NCBI GenBank assembly: GCA_946800325.1
Contig: OX326957.1
Location: forward strand, 62,455,070 to 62,519,069
Source: Luzula sylvatica
Lineage: Eukaryota > Streptophyta > Magnoliopsida > Poales > Juncaceae
Length of the DNA: 64,000 bases
Reading direction: 5' to 3'
The notes below the pieces were generated by a model. That model was not told where the DNA came from. It ran no database searches and saw nothing but the letters and a program-made list of their open reading frames with translations. The first letter of the stretch is position 1; every line of letters starts with the position of its first letter. The position numbers and the translations under genes are program-made. Positions 1 to 11,159 of this stretch are shown one piece after another.

Positions 1-2209
1 TATCCTCAAATATATTATCTTCACAATTTGCTCCATGATTGTGGCAATTAAAACAATACTTGAATCCTCGATTTCTTGGAGACTCTAAAGAGTAAAATGA
101 TTATCCTAAGAATTATGAAATGATATATTTCTAAAAATATTTGGAATAAAATAACAAAAAACTAACATGAAAAAAAGAAAGAAAGAAGTGACATTGAAAA
201 GGAAAAAGAAAAATGTGCAAGCTCGCCTAGAGAAATGAAGATAGGAAAAAACAAATAGAAAGATAAAGGGCATCATATTCACGGTTCTTGAAAGATTCGT
301 TGTAAAAAAAGATCCTATTTTCTGTTTTTTAATGTTTTGGGTGAGTATTTCTCCGATGAATCGCAACATGTTTCATAAATCAGAGAGCTAAAGGGCATCA
401 TATTTTACGAACATTAAATATTGATATGAGCAAAATATTTTCGTACATTGTATATAACGTGTATATAAATGAATTATAGATACACTGTATGTATGATGCA
501 AAGAAACAATACACAAATTACGAATATTTAACAAAACAAATACATCACTTTACCCAACTTTTACAAATGAGATAAATTATAATAATTACAATACTATCTA
601 TTTTTAATTTAATTAGATTAGATTATTAAAAAATAATGCAGTCAAATGCGTTCAAAAGAACAAACACATTCACCACTACACAAAATACGTTACGACGGTG
701 TGTTTGCCTCAGTAAATCATTTTTTATAAATTATAAAGCAAGAACCATCTGAATCTTTCAAGAACCCTTTTCCTTGAACGATTTATTTATAATTTGTTTA
801 CTTTCCATACATCATTGGCAAATGTGTTCATGTATTCGTATTTTGATTTGTGTTTGTATTTGTATTTGTATTTGTATTTCATATTCGTCTTTCGTATATT
901 CTTCGTATTACATATTCGGCATTTGCATTTGTACTTGTATTGGCATTTCGTATATTCTCACTTCGTATTTCATATTTCGCATTTCGTATTTATTGTTTAG
1001 GATTTAAGGTTTAGGGTTTTGGATCTCGGGTTTAGGCTTTAGACTTCAGGTTTTAGGCTTTCGGTTCTAAGGTTTGGGGTTTAGGGTTTAACATTTAGCG
1101 ATAATTTGTAATTCGTGATTTGTAATTCATAATTGTATCCTTATTCGTTTTGGTATTCATATTAATTTTTCGAACTTGTATTGGTTTTTGGTTTTCTCAT
1201 TCGTATTTCGTATTTGTCTTCGAACTCGTATTTCGTAATTTGCATTTCTTGTTCCGTATTATTTTAATTTATATGTGGTCATAATTTTATTTTAATTTGT
1301 AAATTATTTGTATTTCATATTGGTGTCTTGTATTCCTATTCGCATAGTTTGTGTATTACAAATCCCCACAAACTCGATAAAGACAGAGTAAATTAATTAT
1401 ATATAATGCATGTAGTTTTGTAATATATTTTATTTAATGAAGATTTTGTCCACATCGTGCATTACACTTTAAATTTTGTTTTATTAATCATCGAACATAA
1501 AAATTAACTTTTGTGTTAAGTAAAATAGGATGCATACAAGGTAATTTCATGTATTTTGATTATATTGCAATTAGGTCTCTGTATCATGGATTTGGAATTT
1601 TTGATCAGTGTACTTTATGAGATATACATGAATAGTCTCATTGATATTATAATTTTATCAATAAATTATGTGAATATATAAAACATTATGTGAATTTTTC
1701 AAATCCTCCTAAATTTTCTACAAATTATGAAAAAAATCTGTCTTCGTAATTTACTCTTTATATATTTTTAGATTCCTTCAAAACCTTCTTATATTTTTTG
1801 TTTTTTCCAAAATCCCCCTAATTTATTTAGATTCTCTAAAACCTCCTTATATTTTTGTTATGTTTTTGAAAAATTTAAGCAATTCATTTTTCAATTTCTA
1901 TATTTTGTAGTAATTGTACAATTTTCCAAATGGAAACATTAATAGATTGGTGGACTTGGGAGTTATGAACCCTTTTTACACATCTTTTTCAGTTTCTATA
2001 TTTTATAGTAATTGTACAATTCATGACCTATTTTATTAGGAAGAAAATTTTGATAACAAATGCATCACAAAACTATTAAAATACTGATAAAAAAAATCCA
2101 CTTAAAAGTCCTTGTTACAGATAAAGTAACAAGAGTCTTGACAACATATCCAGACAGATAAAATAAAATAAAAAAGCAAGAAATCAAAAGTTACATGGAA
2201 ATTAAGGGC
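1..2209. other. AT-rich intergenic DNA, no gene seen
   Basis: I see no coding pattern on either strand; the short open frames here are low-complexity and lack splice or domain support. The stretch holds simple repeats around 840-1000 and telomere-like degenerate repeats around 1000-1110, described separately. The rest is A/T-rich DNA with no recognisable transposon ends. Confidence 0.6.
843..1110 (+). repeat. TTTGTATT / TTCGTATT simple repeat running into telomere-like TTTAGGG variants
   Basis: From about 843 the sequence repeats TTTGTATT and TTCGTATT units. From about 1000 it changes to variants of the plant telomere heptamer TTTAGGG (GTTTAGGGTTTTGG, GGGTTTAGGCTTTAG and finally GTTTAGGGTTTAAC). 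The units are degenerate and mixed, so this is an old interstitial or spurious telomere-like tract and not a chromosome end. Similar TTTGTATT units recur at about 1200-1340. Confidence 0.55.
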
Positions 2210-4674
2210 TTATGGGAGAACATTTTTTATTTGGTTGTAATATTTCCAAGATGGATCCGAATCACTAATAGCCGGTTGCCCGAATGGATTGTCCTTCACA
2301 AAAGATTGCACGTTCTCGGTCTCTAGCAAATTTTCCAAATAAACCCTCAGATCTCCTCCCTTCCCTGCAATTTTATACAATTTCCATTTTTTAGAATTTC
2401 ATGTCTGCCCTTGTAAATTCCAGAATGTCACATATGCCCCGACAAAATAGGAAATATCATGGATACCCCTACAAAATGTAAGAAATATCATGTGTACTGG
2501 TTTAAGGATCTTTCTGAAAAATTAGGAGATCGGTGGTGTTGTTATATTTCTCATATTTTGGAGGGGTATATATGAAAATTTTGAGGTTTTGGAGGGATTA
2601 CGTGTGAAATGTCGCCAAAAAAGTTTGGTATTAACTTAACTTACCCAATGAATTATCCTCTTTGTTTTCGAAACTGTAGGACTCTGGAAATATTGCTGTA
2701 TGCGGCTACAGATAGAAAAAAATAAATTTCAGATTTTGAAGGACTGAGAACAAAATTCCTAAAATAAAAGATAAAACAAATGGCATACAGGATTGCAAAA
2801 GGCTTTGTAGGGGGAATCGTCGATTAGAAGGGTATTAGTTGGACCAAATTCTCCTTTTTCCCAAGGTAAATCGGTACTTACTTTTTCCCATAATTTCCAC
2901 AATTCTTTAAATACCAGGGGCTTAAGTGGATTATCTACCGTCTTGAAGTTTGTAGGCGTACAGTTTGACTGATCCAGAAAATTTTGGTTTTTTTCATGAA
3001 ATCTCCCTTCGGGATAGGCTGAAGCCACGTCGTCGGTACTGTTCACACGGTATTGTTCGTTCCGGTACTGTTCACCCCGGTACTGTTTATCGTTTTTTTT
3101 TTTTTTGGAATTTTATTTTATTTGACATATGTCTTGTATTCTAAATAAAATATTTGAATTTTTCATCGTATTAATAAATATAATTTGTATACTATAATTT
3201 TACTGAAGCAAAATGTGGCCACGTCATCGGTACTGTTCACACGGTATTATTCACCTCCGGTACTGTTCGTCCGGATACTGTTTATCGTTTTTTTTTTTTT
3301 TTTTTTTTGGAATTTTATTTTATTTGACATATGTCTTGTGTTCTAAATAAAATATTTGAATTTTTCATCGTATTAATAAATATAATTGACATATGTCTTG
3401 TGTTCTAAATAAAATATTTGAATTTTTCATCGTATTAATAAATATAATTTGTATACTATAATTTTACTGTTAGCAAAATACTATTCATACAAATACTTTT
3501 TGTTAGCCTAAGCTGGTATTATTTTTTTTTTGTGCTTATTATAACAGTTTTGATTGGTACCAAACTGCGTTTTTTTGTGCTTATTATAATATTTTTGATT
3601 GGTACCAAACTGCGTCTTTTATGTTTTTTTGTTTGTCTTTTTCAGAATTTTATTTTATTTGACATGTTTTGTATTCTAAATAAAACATTTGAATTTTTCT
3701 TTTGAAACATATGATATATTTTGAGGAGGAAAAAAATTTGCATTTATTGCATAATACTTGTGAGACTATTTAATATCAGATTTTTTTTTTAAATTAATAT
3801 TTATGAAGATTACTTTTGTTTTGCACTTGTAACGTTTTAGATAAAATTATTATTTTATGATCATAACAGATTTTGAAAAATCGCAGCGAAGCGCGAGAAA
3901 TATTTATATTTTCTTATCAAATAATATATCAAATAATATATCCCGCAGCGAAATAATATATCAAATAATATATCAAATAATATATAAAATTATTACTTTT
4001 GCTTATTATATTATTTCTTATCAAATAATATATTCCGTAGCGAAGAGCGGGATATTTTCCTAGTGGTATTAATAGCTTGTATATTAACAAGAAAATGTGA
4101 AATGTTTGTAAATAAAGAGTATTTATAATTATTACCCAGCAAAAAAGTAAATTACTCTTCTTATTTCCCATGAGAAAGTCAACTGCTTCCTTTACATTGC
4201 TTCTGTAATAATAATATAATAAGAATATGAACAAATTAGCATAGCCATTTCGATATTTAAACAAGTATATAAAATGAATAAATATAAAGTTGTAAAACAT
4301 ACTCCAATCTTGACGACCAAATCCCTACTTTGAAATTCTGGAAGCAAAAGTCCAAAAATTCATGACAATATGGCCTCCTGAAAACTGAAACATTGTAGAA
4401 AATAATTTTGAATTTTTTTTTGTGAATGAACTATAAAAAATTAATCCAAAATATTCAAACCTAATTTGCCCTTAATTATCATATCTGCATCGCAGGAAAA
4501 TTGAGAATGAGAGGAATGATTAATATCAGCTAATAACCCATTTATATCAAGAACTAGAAGCTTATTCTTTCGAATCTCTGGAAGCAGTTCCTTAGGCAAA
4601 TACTGAACAGTCTCGTCATTGGTACCGTTATTCGGTACCAAATCCTTAGGCAAAATTATGGTAGTCTCCCCCAT
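2210..4674 (-). CDS. FCP1-like HAD-family phosphatase (NLI-interacting-factor type), six exons
   Basis: Assembled exons in coding order are 4674-4461, 4384-4303, 4202-4136, 2968-2789, 2705-2645 and 2364-2210. They join in frame to 252 codons plus stop. Visible FCP1-fold landmarks are the catalytic loop LLVLDINGLLADI near residue 45 (DxNG in place of the DxDxT of classical FCP1), VFRRPYCHEFLDFCF, GIWSSR, FLMGNKKSNLLFCW, KPLVFKELWKLWEK, the acidic motif NTLLIDDSPYK and the C-terminal GGDLRVYLENL. Plant relatives are nuclear or cytosolic HAD-like proteins of mostly unknown substrate. Oddities: the acceptor of exon 4 (2969-2970) cuts off two residues (DQ) usually present after LLFCW, because the expected acceptor at 2975 reads TG in place of AG. 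The intron between exons 3 and 4 carries duplicated repeats. The ATG at 4674 lies within a transposon terminus, so the native N-terminus and promoter may be lost. This may be a decaying copy. Confidence 0.72.
3020..3480 (+). repeat. Tandemly duplicated GGTACTGTTCAC repeat inside the FCP1-like intron
   Basis: Two copies, near 3022-3210 and 3222-3460, each start with GCCACGTCRTCGGTACTGTT, then have several variants of GGTACTGTTCAC, a T-run, and an AT-rich tail containing GACATATGTCTTG. The tail is repeated once more by itself near 3385-3450, and a degenerate copy follows at 3650-3700. The same family is present inverted at 17400-17540. This is probably a non-autonomous mobile repeat; I could not define its ends. 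Confidence 0.6.
3880..4064 (+). mobile_element. Helitron-like 3' terminus
   Basis: Several copies of CCCGCAGCGAAGCGCGGG-like hairpin sequence occur (near 3883, 3942 and 4032). The last, CCGTAGCGAAGAGCGGG, is followed by ATATTTTCCTAG and then T. A GC hairpin a few bases before CTAG|T is the usual 3' signature of plant Helitrons. No rolling-circle Rep/helicase is present, and I could not place the 5' TC end, so only the terminus is called. Confidence 0.5.
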
Positions 4675-5243
4675 GGTTCTCAGGATCGGCGACTCGGTCT
4701 CGGAATCGGCCGACTCGAGCCGGTGTCGGAGGTGGTCGACTCGATTCTGTCCGATTCTGGTCGGATTTCACCGATCCTGCTATTTTTTGTATATTTTGCG
4801 AGCTTGAGAAAAAATTTGCAACGAAAATGGTTTCGAGGAAGAGCTGTTAGGTTGTGTAGAGAGAGAGTATAGGGTAATAATGAGGTCTCGTAGGGTTTGC
4901 TTTATGTATGTAGGTTTGCTTTATGCATTTATTCTTGGGAAATTTTCAAAAAAACCCCTATCTTTTTTGGATATTCTAAAAAACTATTTATTTTTTTGAA
5001 AACTCTAAAAAATATCCTCTACCAAATTTTTATTTTCAAATATCCCTATGGGGTTAAAATTAACTATGGATGGTGTTAAATATTTTTTTATGACCAAAAT
5101 ACCCTTCATTTTACATATTTAGTAATTAAAATAATATTTTTGTTATTTGTATTAATTTTAAAAAAGTCCTAATTTTTTTTTTGCTTATAATAATTTTAAA
5201 AAAATAATTGTCATATGTTATATATATATATATATATATATAT

Positions 5244-6113
5244 CAGTGTTTTAAATTGCGGCGCAATTGCGGCGCAATTGCGAATATTGCGGCCCGAAAT
5301 TTAGAATCGCAATTTCGCAATAACATATAGCGGTATATTGCGTTTTCGAAAAATTGCGGGCATTGCGGCGCAATTGCGGGAAAATTGCGGGAAAATTACG
5401 ATAATTGCGGGTACAAATTGCGGGATAATATTCAAATCGTTGTAATTTTCAAATTCTTCCATCAAATTACACGAAATTTATATTGAAATCGCTCGTCTCG
5501 ACGAGAGGAACGCAATGATGGGCTTGAATTTGTGAAATTTTGTCTTTTACCCTGAATTAAACATGAAACACACGTTAAATTAATTTCGTCGAGAATTATT
5601 TAATATAAACATTATAACATAATTTTTGAGATTATTTAATACTTAGTTTCCATGTTTTATTATCAAAATATTTGATAAAATATACTCATAACATACATAA
5701 CTTCTAAAATATGTCATTTTCATCTATAAATATATGGCTTTCATAATTTTCACTGTATTTCATTGATGTTTCGATTTAAAATTTGAGTTATAGTGTTTTG
5801 ATATTTTTGGATGTCGACAAAAAATTCTTCAACAAAATACAAATCCAAAGATCCCGTATAATTGCCATTTTAATGAAAATTTTATGATCAACTTTTATTT
5901 ATACTGAAAATGTTCCTGGACAATCAATTTTTTTATCCTTTTTAGAAGAAAATATTGTGAAAAATATATTTAAACAAACTATTATTTTTACATAATTTAA
6001 TATCGCAACGACTGTCCGCAATAAGTTCATTGCGCTGCAATTGCGCCCGCAAACGCAATCCGCTGCAAAAAAGACCCGACCGCAATGGACCGCAATATCG
6101 CAATTTAAAACAT

Positions 6114-6115
<2 letters not shown>
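5244..6115. mobile_element. hAT-like non-autonomous element with GCGGCGCAATT-rich ends, nested in the MULE
   Basis: The termini are CAGTGTTTTAAATTGCG at the left and, inverted, CAATGTTTTAAATTGCG at the right: 16 of 17 bases match. Both ends continue into subterminal repeats of (A)TTGCGGC(G). CARTG-type ends suggest the hAT superfamily. The element lies within a TA dinucleotide run on both sides, so its expected 8-bp target duplication cannot be distinguished. It has no coding capacity and is 872 bp long. Confidence 0.7.

Positions 6116-6183
<68 letters not shown>
6116..6183. repeat. (TA)n microsatellite
   Basis: About 68 bp of TA dinucleotides lie directly next to the right end of the hAT-like element, with a shorter tract (5219-5243) at its left end. 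The tyrosine/isoleucine-repeat open frames crossing it are artefacts. Confidence 0.95.
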
Positions 6184-6189
<6 letters not shown>

Positions 6190-6796
6190 AATATTTCATA
6201 CATTACATATATTTGACTTTCATAACTTTTTATTGAAAAAATAACATAAAATAATAATAAGATGAACAACAATATTAAAAGAACACCTTGCAAATATTTA
6301 AAAAATAAAATATCATGAATCTATTAAAAGCATACATAAAAGAAGAACGAAAATAAAATTAAAATAGATGTTTAAAGAAATATTTTTCTTTCAGTATATT
6401 TTCAAGTTGTTTATTTTATTATTATCCGATGTTAGTTTTTCATGAATAATAAATGAAATATTAAAATTATACAAACACAACATTTAATAATTTTATTTTT
6501 GTGAAATTATTATATGTTAAAAATTATTTATGAATTTTTTTTAAAACTAATAAAATTAATGAAAAAATAACAAAAAATATACATATGAAAATAGAAGGGT
6601 ATTTTGGTCAAAAAAAAAATTTAACACCATCCTTGATTAGTTTTAACCCCTATAGGGGGTATTTGAAAATAAAAATTAGGTAGAAGGGGTTTTTTGGAGT
6701 TTCCAAAAAGATAAGGGGTTTTTAGAATATCCAAAAAAGATAGGGGATTTTTTGAAAATTTCCTTTTATTCTTTGTTGTTATTCACGTTAATACAG

Positions 6797-7600
6797 GTCA
6801 TTACTTTATGTCAAATTTTGTAAGAATACTACTTTTAGGGTGGGCATTCGGTTGAACCGAACCGAACCGAACCGAATAAGAACAAACCGAATTAAACCGA
6901 ACCGGACTAGATTCAAACCGAACCGAACCGAATAAAATTTGAACCGAATTAGAAGTTTTATAATGTTAAAATTCAAATGTTATTTAGAAAAAAAATATAA
7001 AAACAAATCATATTAAATATACTTACGTTATTTCTAATTTTCCAATATTTAATTTTAATTTTTTTAAATGAATATAATAGAAAAAATTAAAAATAGTATT
7101 AATTCGGTCGGTTCGGTTTAATCGGTTCTGAAAATACCAAAACCGAACCGAACCGAATAAACCGAACAATATCAATTTTTGAACCGAACCGAACCAAATA
7201 AACCGAAAAACCGAACCGATTAAACCGAATTCGACCGGTTCGGTTCGGTTCCCAAATAAACCGAACCATTTGCCCACCCCTAACTACTTTGTCAAATTTT
7301 TAGGAATATTTAGGTCATTACTTTATGTCAAATATTTTGTAAGAATACTACTTTGTCAAATTTTTAGGAATATTTAGGTTATTATTTTATGTCAAATTTT
7401 GTAAGAATACTACTCTGTCAAATTTTTAGGAATATTTAGATCATTACTTTATGTCAAATATTTTGTAAGAATACTACTTTGTCAAATTTTTAGGAATATT
7501 TAGGTCATTATTTTATGTCAAATTTTGTAAGAATACTACTTTGTCAAATTTTTAGGAATATTTAGGTCATTACTTTATGTCAAATTTTGTAAATAAAATT
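6797..7600 (+). repeat. Tandem repeat of about 62-66 bp, interrupted by a MITE
   Basis: The unit contains TTTAGGTCATTACTTTATGT, then CAAATTTTGTAAGAATAC, then TACTTTGTCAAATTTTTAGG. A partial unit precedes 6836 and about four to five units follow from 7283 to 7600. A 3-4 base length difference (TTTTG against ATTTTG) separates subtypes. The array was split by the hAT MITE at 6836-7282. Confidence 0.85.
6836..7282. mobile_element. hAT-type MITE of the AACCGAACCG family
   Basis: A 447-bp element starts TAGGGTGGGCATTCGG and ends TTTGCCCACCCCTA, with an interior of CCGAACCGAACCG units in inverted orientation. A perfect 8-bp duplication, ACTACTTT, flanks it (6828-6835 and 7283-7290), as expected for hAT transposition. 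Elements with GGGGTGGGCA ends and GGTTCGGTT interiors are common in plant genomes. The open frame at 7023-7277 is a by-product of the repeats. Confidence 0.85.
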
Positions 7601-8068
7601 TTCGTATGTAGGATGGCAGACTTATTCAGCCATAAGTAATAAAAAAATATTGGTTGAGCAATGTCCGTAAGTAAAAAAATTTAAATGAAATTTATACTAT
7701 GTCAAATGATTTGTAAGGGAAAAATCATCTTGTTTTACAATAAATTGCGTGAATAATCATTACGAAATACTTATGTTTATACACTGTCACGAGAAATATT
7801 TGTTAATCAATGATTTTTTATACTATGATGAAGTCATGCAACCGACGTGTTATAGTTTTGACACTAGTTTATTTTATGATGTATTTTGTCATTTTTAATT
7901 AATAAGTATAACATGTAAGTGTATTTGTATATTATTTTTTATTTATTTTATTTAAGAAGACAACATTTTCACAAAATCCGACTCACCAATCCGACTCGGG
8001 CGATTCCGATCCGACTCATCCGACTATTACTCTTCAGCCATCGGCCGATTCCGATTCCGACTCCGACT

Positions 8069-8461
8069 CTAAGAACTATGGTCTTGTATCTCGAGCCTGA
8101 TGTGAAAAAGATTGCCAATTGGATGGTCAATTGTGGTCTCCGTCCACGGCTGAAGGATGATGTGACGTTCTTCTTCCCAGAAAATGAAATCATCGAGTAT
8201 TTCAGTAGGTGCTACCCAAGGTGGTGCATGCAAGAGGTAACGATTGGCTGAAAGTGTGTCGAGTCGAAATTCTTCAGGGAGCCCACCATATCGCAGGAAT
8301 AGCCATTGTTGTATGGCTCTAATTGGTAATAAAAAATTAGGATTGGTGTGCGATATGATGAGTGTATTGTCAAGCCTCGCTACAATCTGTGGATAAGGGA
8401 AACGCTGAGAGAAGAAACAATATTGACGGTGTATTGGATGCGGTGGAGATGGAAAACTCAT
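8069..8461 (-). CDS. Hypothetical ORF, possible remnant of a plant retroelement/DUF4283-like protein
   Basis: There is an open frame of 130 codons with an ATG at 8461. It contains the stretch FLLPIRAIQQWLFLRYGGLP and a later WVAPTEILDDFIFWEEERH. The spacing of hydrophobic and W/P residues faintly recalls the N-terminal domain of DUF4283/zinc-knuckle proteins carried by plant LINEs, but I see no zinc knuckle and cannot confirm it. The last residues run into the GACTCGG-type transposon end at 8080, so the frame is truncated there. Upstream (8462-8700) is a purine-rich stretch resembling a leader. It could equally be a chance open frame. Confidence 0.3.
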   Translation of the reverse strand: MSFPSPPHPIHRQYCFFSQRFPYPQIVARLDNTLIISHTNPNFLLPIRAIQQWLFLRYGGLPEEFRLDTLSANRYLLHAPPWVAPTEILDDFIFWEEERHIILQPWTETTIDHPIGNLFHIRLEIQDHSS

Positions 8462-8941
8462 GTTAATTGGTAATTATGCGTGTTCAGGAAAGGATGAGCA
8501 GTAATCGAGGGGACAAAATTGACGAGAAAAAGAGATGATGTGAAGAGGAAATTCAAGAAAAAAGAGGATGTAAAGAGGAGAAGAGAAGATGAGTACGTAG
8601 AGAGTGAAATGAAAGAGAGAAACAAAATACAAGAGAGTGAGGGTCAGTAAAAGTCCAGTTTAGCGTCGCCAGTTCAGGATCGCCGGAAAGGTCGTCTCTT
8701 CTTTCTAGTATTGTGAGATTTTTAATTGAACTAGCATCAATACAGTGTGTTCTTTGATCGTCTATGTTCGTTCCTTACAATACGATAACATCATATTTTT
8801 TTTTTTTGATAATACGATAACATCATATCACCTCATTCTTTTTATATTTTGTACTTTTAGGCCCAATTTTTGTTTACGTAGTAATTTACATCTACATATC
8901 ATATAGGTAGTAATTTACATCTACATATCATATAGGCCCAA

Positions 8942-9941
8942 TCATGGTTCTGAATATCGGAATCGGACTCGGACTCGGTTGGCTCTGGAGACTCGGGACT
9001 CGGTCGACTCGGACAAGACTCGGCCGAGTCAAAAAAAAAAAATCGGACTGTGAGTAAAAAAATCAGAAAAATAGAAAAAAAATCAAAAAAATTATTTTAA
9101 AAATAGATAAACATTTATAAACATGATACACACAAATTCAACTCATAAAATCCAAATTACTACATTAAAAAAATTACATTACATATTGTAAGTATATATT
9201 TAGACATCTTATAATTTTCAGCATCTTATAATTTAGACATCCAAACAAACTGTGGAATTAATAATTCCAGAACTTTTTACTCCTCCACCTTATCAATCCG
9301 ATTCCACTCTAATAATTCTGATTCCACTCTACTTATTAATATTGTAAGTATATATTGTATTTGCATATATACGTGTATTAAAAAAAATGATAATACCTAT
9401 AAAATAATATTTTATGAAATAAATTTGTTTTTTTTATTTAATTACAATGATACAATTCATATTCATATCAATTTTGTTACTTGTGTTATTTGGATAAAAT
9501 GGATACAATATTTATATCACTTGTCTCGTAAAGTAGCGTGAAATTAGATGTTCTCTAGCTGTCATTTGGCATCTGAAATAGCCCTGCCTAAATTATTATT
9601 ATAAAAATAGAGTTATATAAAATATAGAAAACAAATGGCCACACAAAATCATTTCATCTCTCCCATATCCCAACTCTTCTTCTTCCTTGTTCAGTCAAGC
9701 CGCCATGGCATTCAAGAACTAAACAACTCACTTCAAAAGCTCAGGCTCCGATCGAATCAACTTTTTGTTCTTCTTTCTTCACCAACATGGTACATTGATC
9801 ATCTTTATTTAAAAAAAAAAAAAAAAAAAAAAAATCGGAAACTCGCGTGCAAGATACTCAGTCGAGACTCGGCTCGGGTCAGGCCGAGTCCGAGTCAACT
9901 CGGCCGATTTTTTTTAATCTCGGGCGAGTTTAAGAACCATG
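8942..9941. mobile_element. Non-autonomous element with GACTCGG-rich inverted ends and a possible captured fragment
   Basis: The left end is (T)CATGGTTCTGAATATCGG followed by GGACTCGG units. The right end, inverted, is CATGGTTCTTAAACTCG followed by CCGAGATT and GACTCGG units. GGCCCAA flanks both sides (8935-8941 and 9942-9948). The interior is AT-rich apart from 9635-9790, which reads as coding-like sequence opening MATQNHFISPISQLFFFLVQ, followed by a GT and a poly-A run at 9812-9833. It belongs to the same family as the ends at 4672 and 8080. No transposase was seen. Confidence 0.6.
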
Positions 9942-9949
9942 GGCCCAAC

Positions 9950-11084
9950 CTAATTATTTAGTTAAGTAAATTTAGTTATTCTAATTAGTTCGTGCGTGAA
10001 AGATCGTATTCAATGCTAGGTAAGCGGCACCAATGTTATCTCAAAAGAGAGTTGGCGGGAAAGAGGTTTTGATTGAGAGGCTGGTCCGAACAAATGGTTC
10101 AAGGAATGAACGCAACGACTGACGTGACACTTCGAAATACTACTTGATTCAAATGTCAGTTCTCATTCATATGACGAAAAAACATTAAGTATCAAATTTC
10201 TTGTACTTAATTAAGTAGTTAGCCCTCCTCAATATATATATACACATACAAATAATAATTGCGTGGAGTATATTTTCACGACGTATACTTTTTAGCTAAT
10301 TATTTAAGTGAAAATCGTCGTTGGCCGCGACTAAAAGATAAATGCAAAACCCTAAAATATTGTCATGATAATCAAGCTTAGTGCATGATCATTAATAGCG
10401 CACACTCGTATAAAAACATCAACCTATTTTTCCTATTATGCATGTGATTGTAAAAGATAAATTGAATGATTCATGGCTCGAGATCTAGTTCATCATGTAA
10501 TATCGTTCTTATATGATTATAACTTAGTATGAGTTCAAGGTTACGTCCATTAATATTGATGCATAATGGATACCAAGTTTCTTGACGAAATAATTGACAA
10601 TTTAGTTTATATTAAAATTTTAAAATATTAGAAGAATGTTGTATTATTTGGTAACAAATAATATTAAGAAATTTAAAAACTGTAATATTAATTTGTAAAA
10701 CATTTTGTGATTTTGTTAAATATGACTAACTATTCTTTTGAAGTAAATTAGAGGCATCATGCAAGAGTTATAAAATCAAAAGAGATTTTAATGTCAATGA
10801 TCTCATAATTCAGTTAGTTGGATATTTGACATAACAAAATCATATATTGTAAATGTTATAAATTCGAGTCTCATCGGCATTATATAAAGTAAATATAAAG
10901 ATACCGAAAGCGAAAAGCTTAATGAGTGTTATTAAAAATGATAATGAAAAAGTTATGAGAGAGAATAATGATATTTAAGAATAAGATTACGAAGAAAGAT
11001 GAAAATCATATGAGTTAACTTTGATCATTGATTTTTTTTTGTTTATAAACAACTATTGTCATTTGAATCATGGGATACGTATTG

Positions 11085-11085
<1 letters not shown>
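9950..11085. other. Intergenic, no feature recognised
   Basis: This is AT-rich sequence with no ORF over 60 codons and no recognisable transposon ends. Nothing else can be supported. Confidence 0.6.

Positions 11086-11089
<4 letters not shown>

Positions 11090-11126
<37 letters not shown>
11090..11126. repeat. (CT)n microsatellite
   Basis: An uninterrupted TCTCTC tract of about 37 bp lies just upstream of the LINE insertion. Confidence 0.95.
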
Positions 11127-11129
<3 letters not shown>

Positions 11130-11159
11130 ACTTGATCCTACCTCAAATATATTCTCTAT

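Larger units (their letters stand above)
4937..6764. mobile_element. Mutator-like (MULE) non-autonomous element with long terminal inverted repeats
   Basis: The left terminus (4937-5130) and the inverse of the right terminus (6570-6764) match over about 170 bp, both starting with RGGAAATTTTCAAAAAA and sharing the block TATCTTTTTTGGATATTC. The element is flanked by a perfect 9-bp duplication, TTTATTCTT, at 4928-4936 and 6765-6773. Long TIRs plus a 9-bp target duplication are the hallmark of Mutator-like elements. No transposase ORF is present. A hAT-like element (5244-6115) sits inside. A diverged relative occurs at about 13395-14097. Confidence 0.82.
4672..8080. mobile_element. Composite element bounded by inverted GACTCGG/GATTCCGA-rich ends
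   Basis: The left end begins CATGGTTCTCAGGATCGG and continues in GACTCGG/GGTCGACTCG units to about 4790. The right end, read inward on the minus strand, begins CATAGTTCTTAGAGTCGG and continues in GGAATCGG units from 8080 back to about 7975. The same termini occur in a smaller element at 8942-9941, which supports one family. The interior is largely later insertions (Mutator-like 4937-6764, hAT-like MITE 6836-7282). The left end overlaps the first codon of the FCP1-like gene. I found no clean target-site duplication, so both ends belonging to one insertion is an inference. Confidence 0.45.

Noticed and set aside
6041..6293. Tyr/Ile-repeat open frames on both strands
   Set aside because: Created by the (TA)n tract.
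7023..7277. 84-codon open frame with FGLFGSVRF repeats
   Set aside because: Translation of the AACCGAACCG interior of a hAT MITE.
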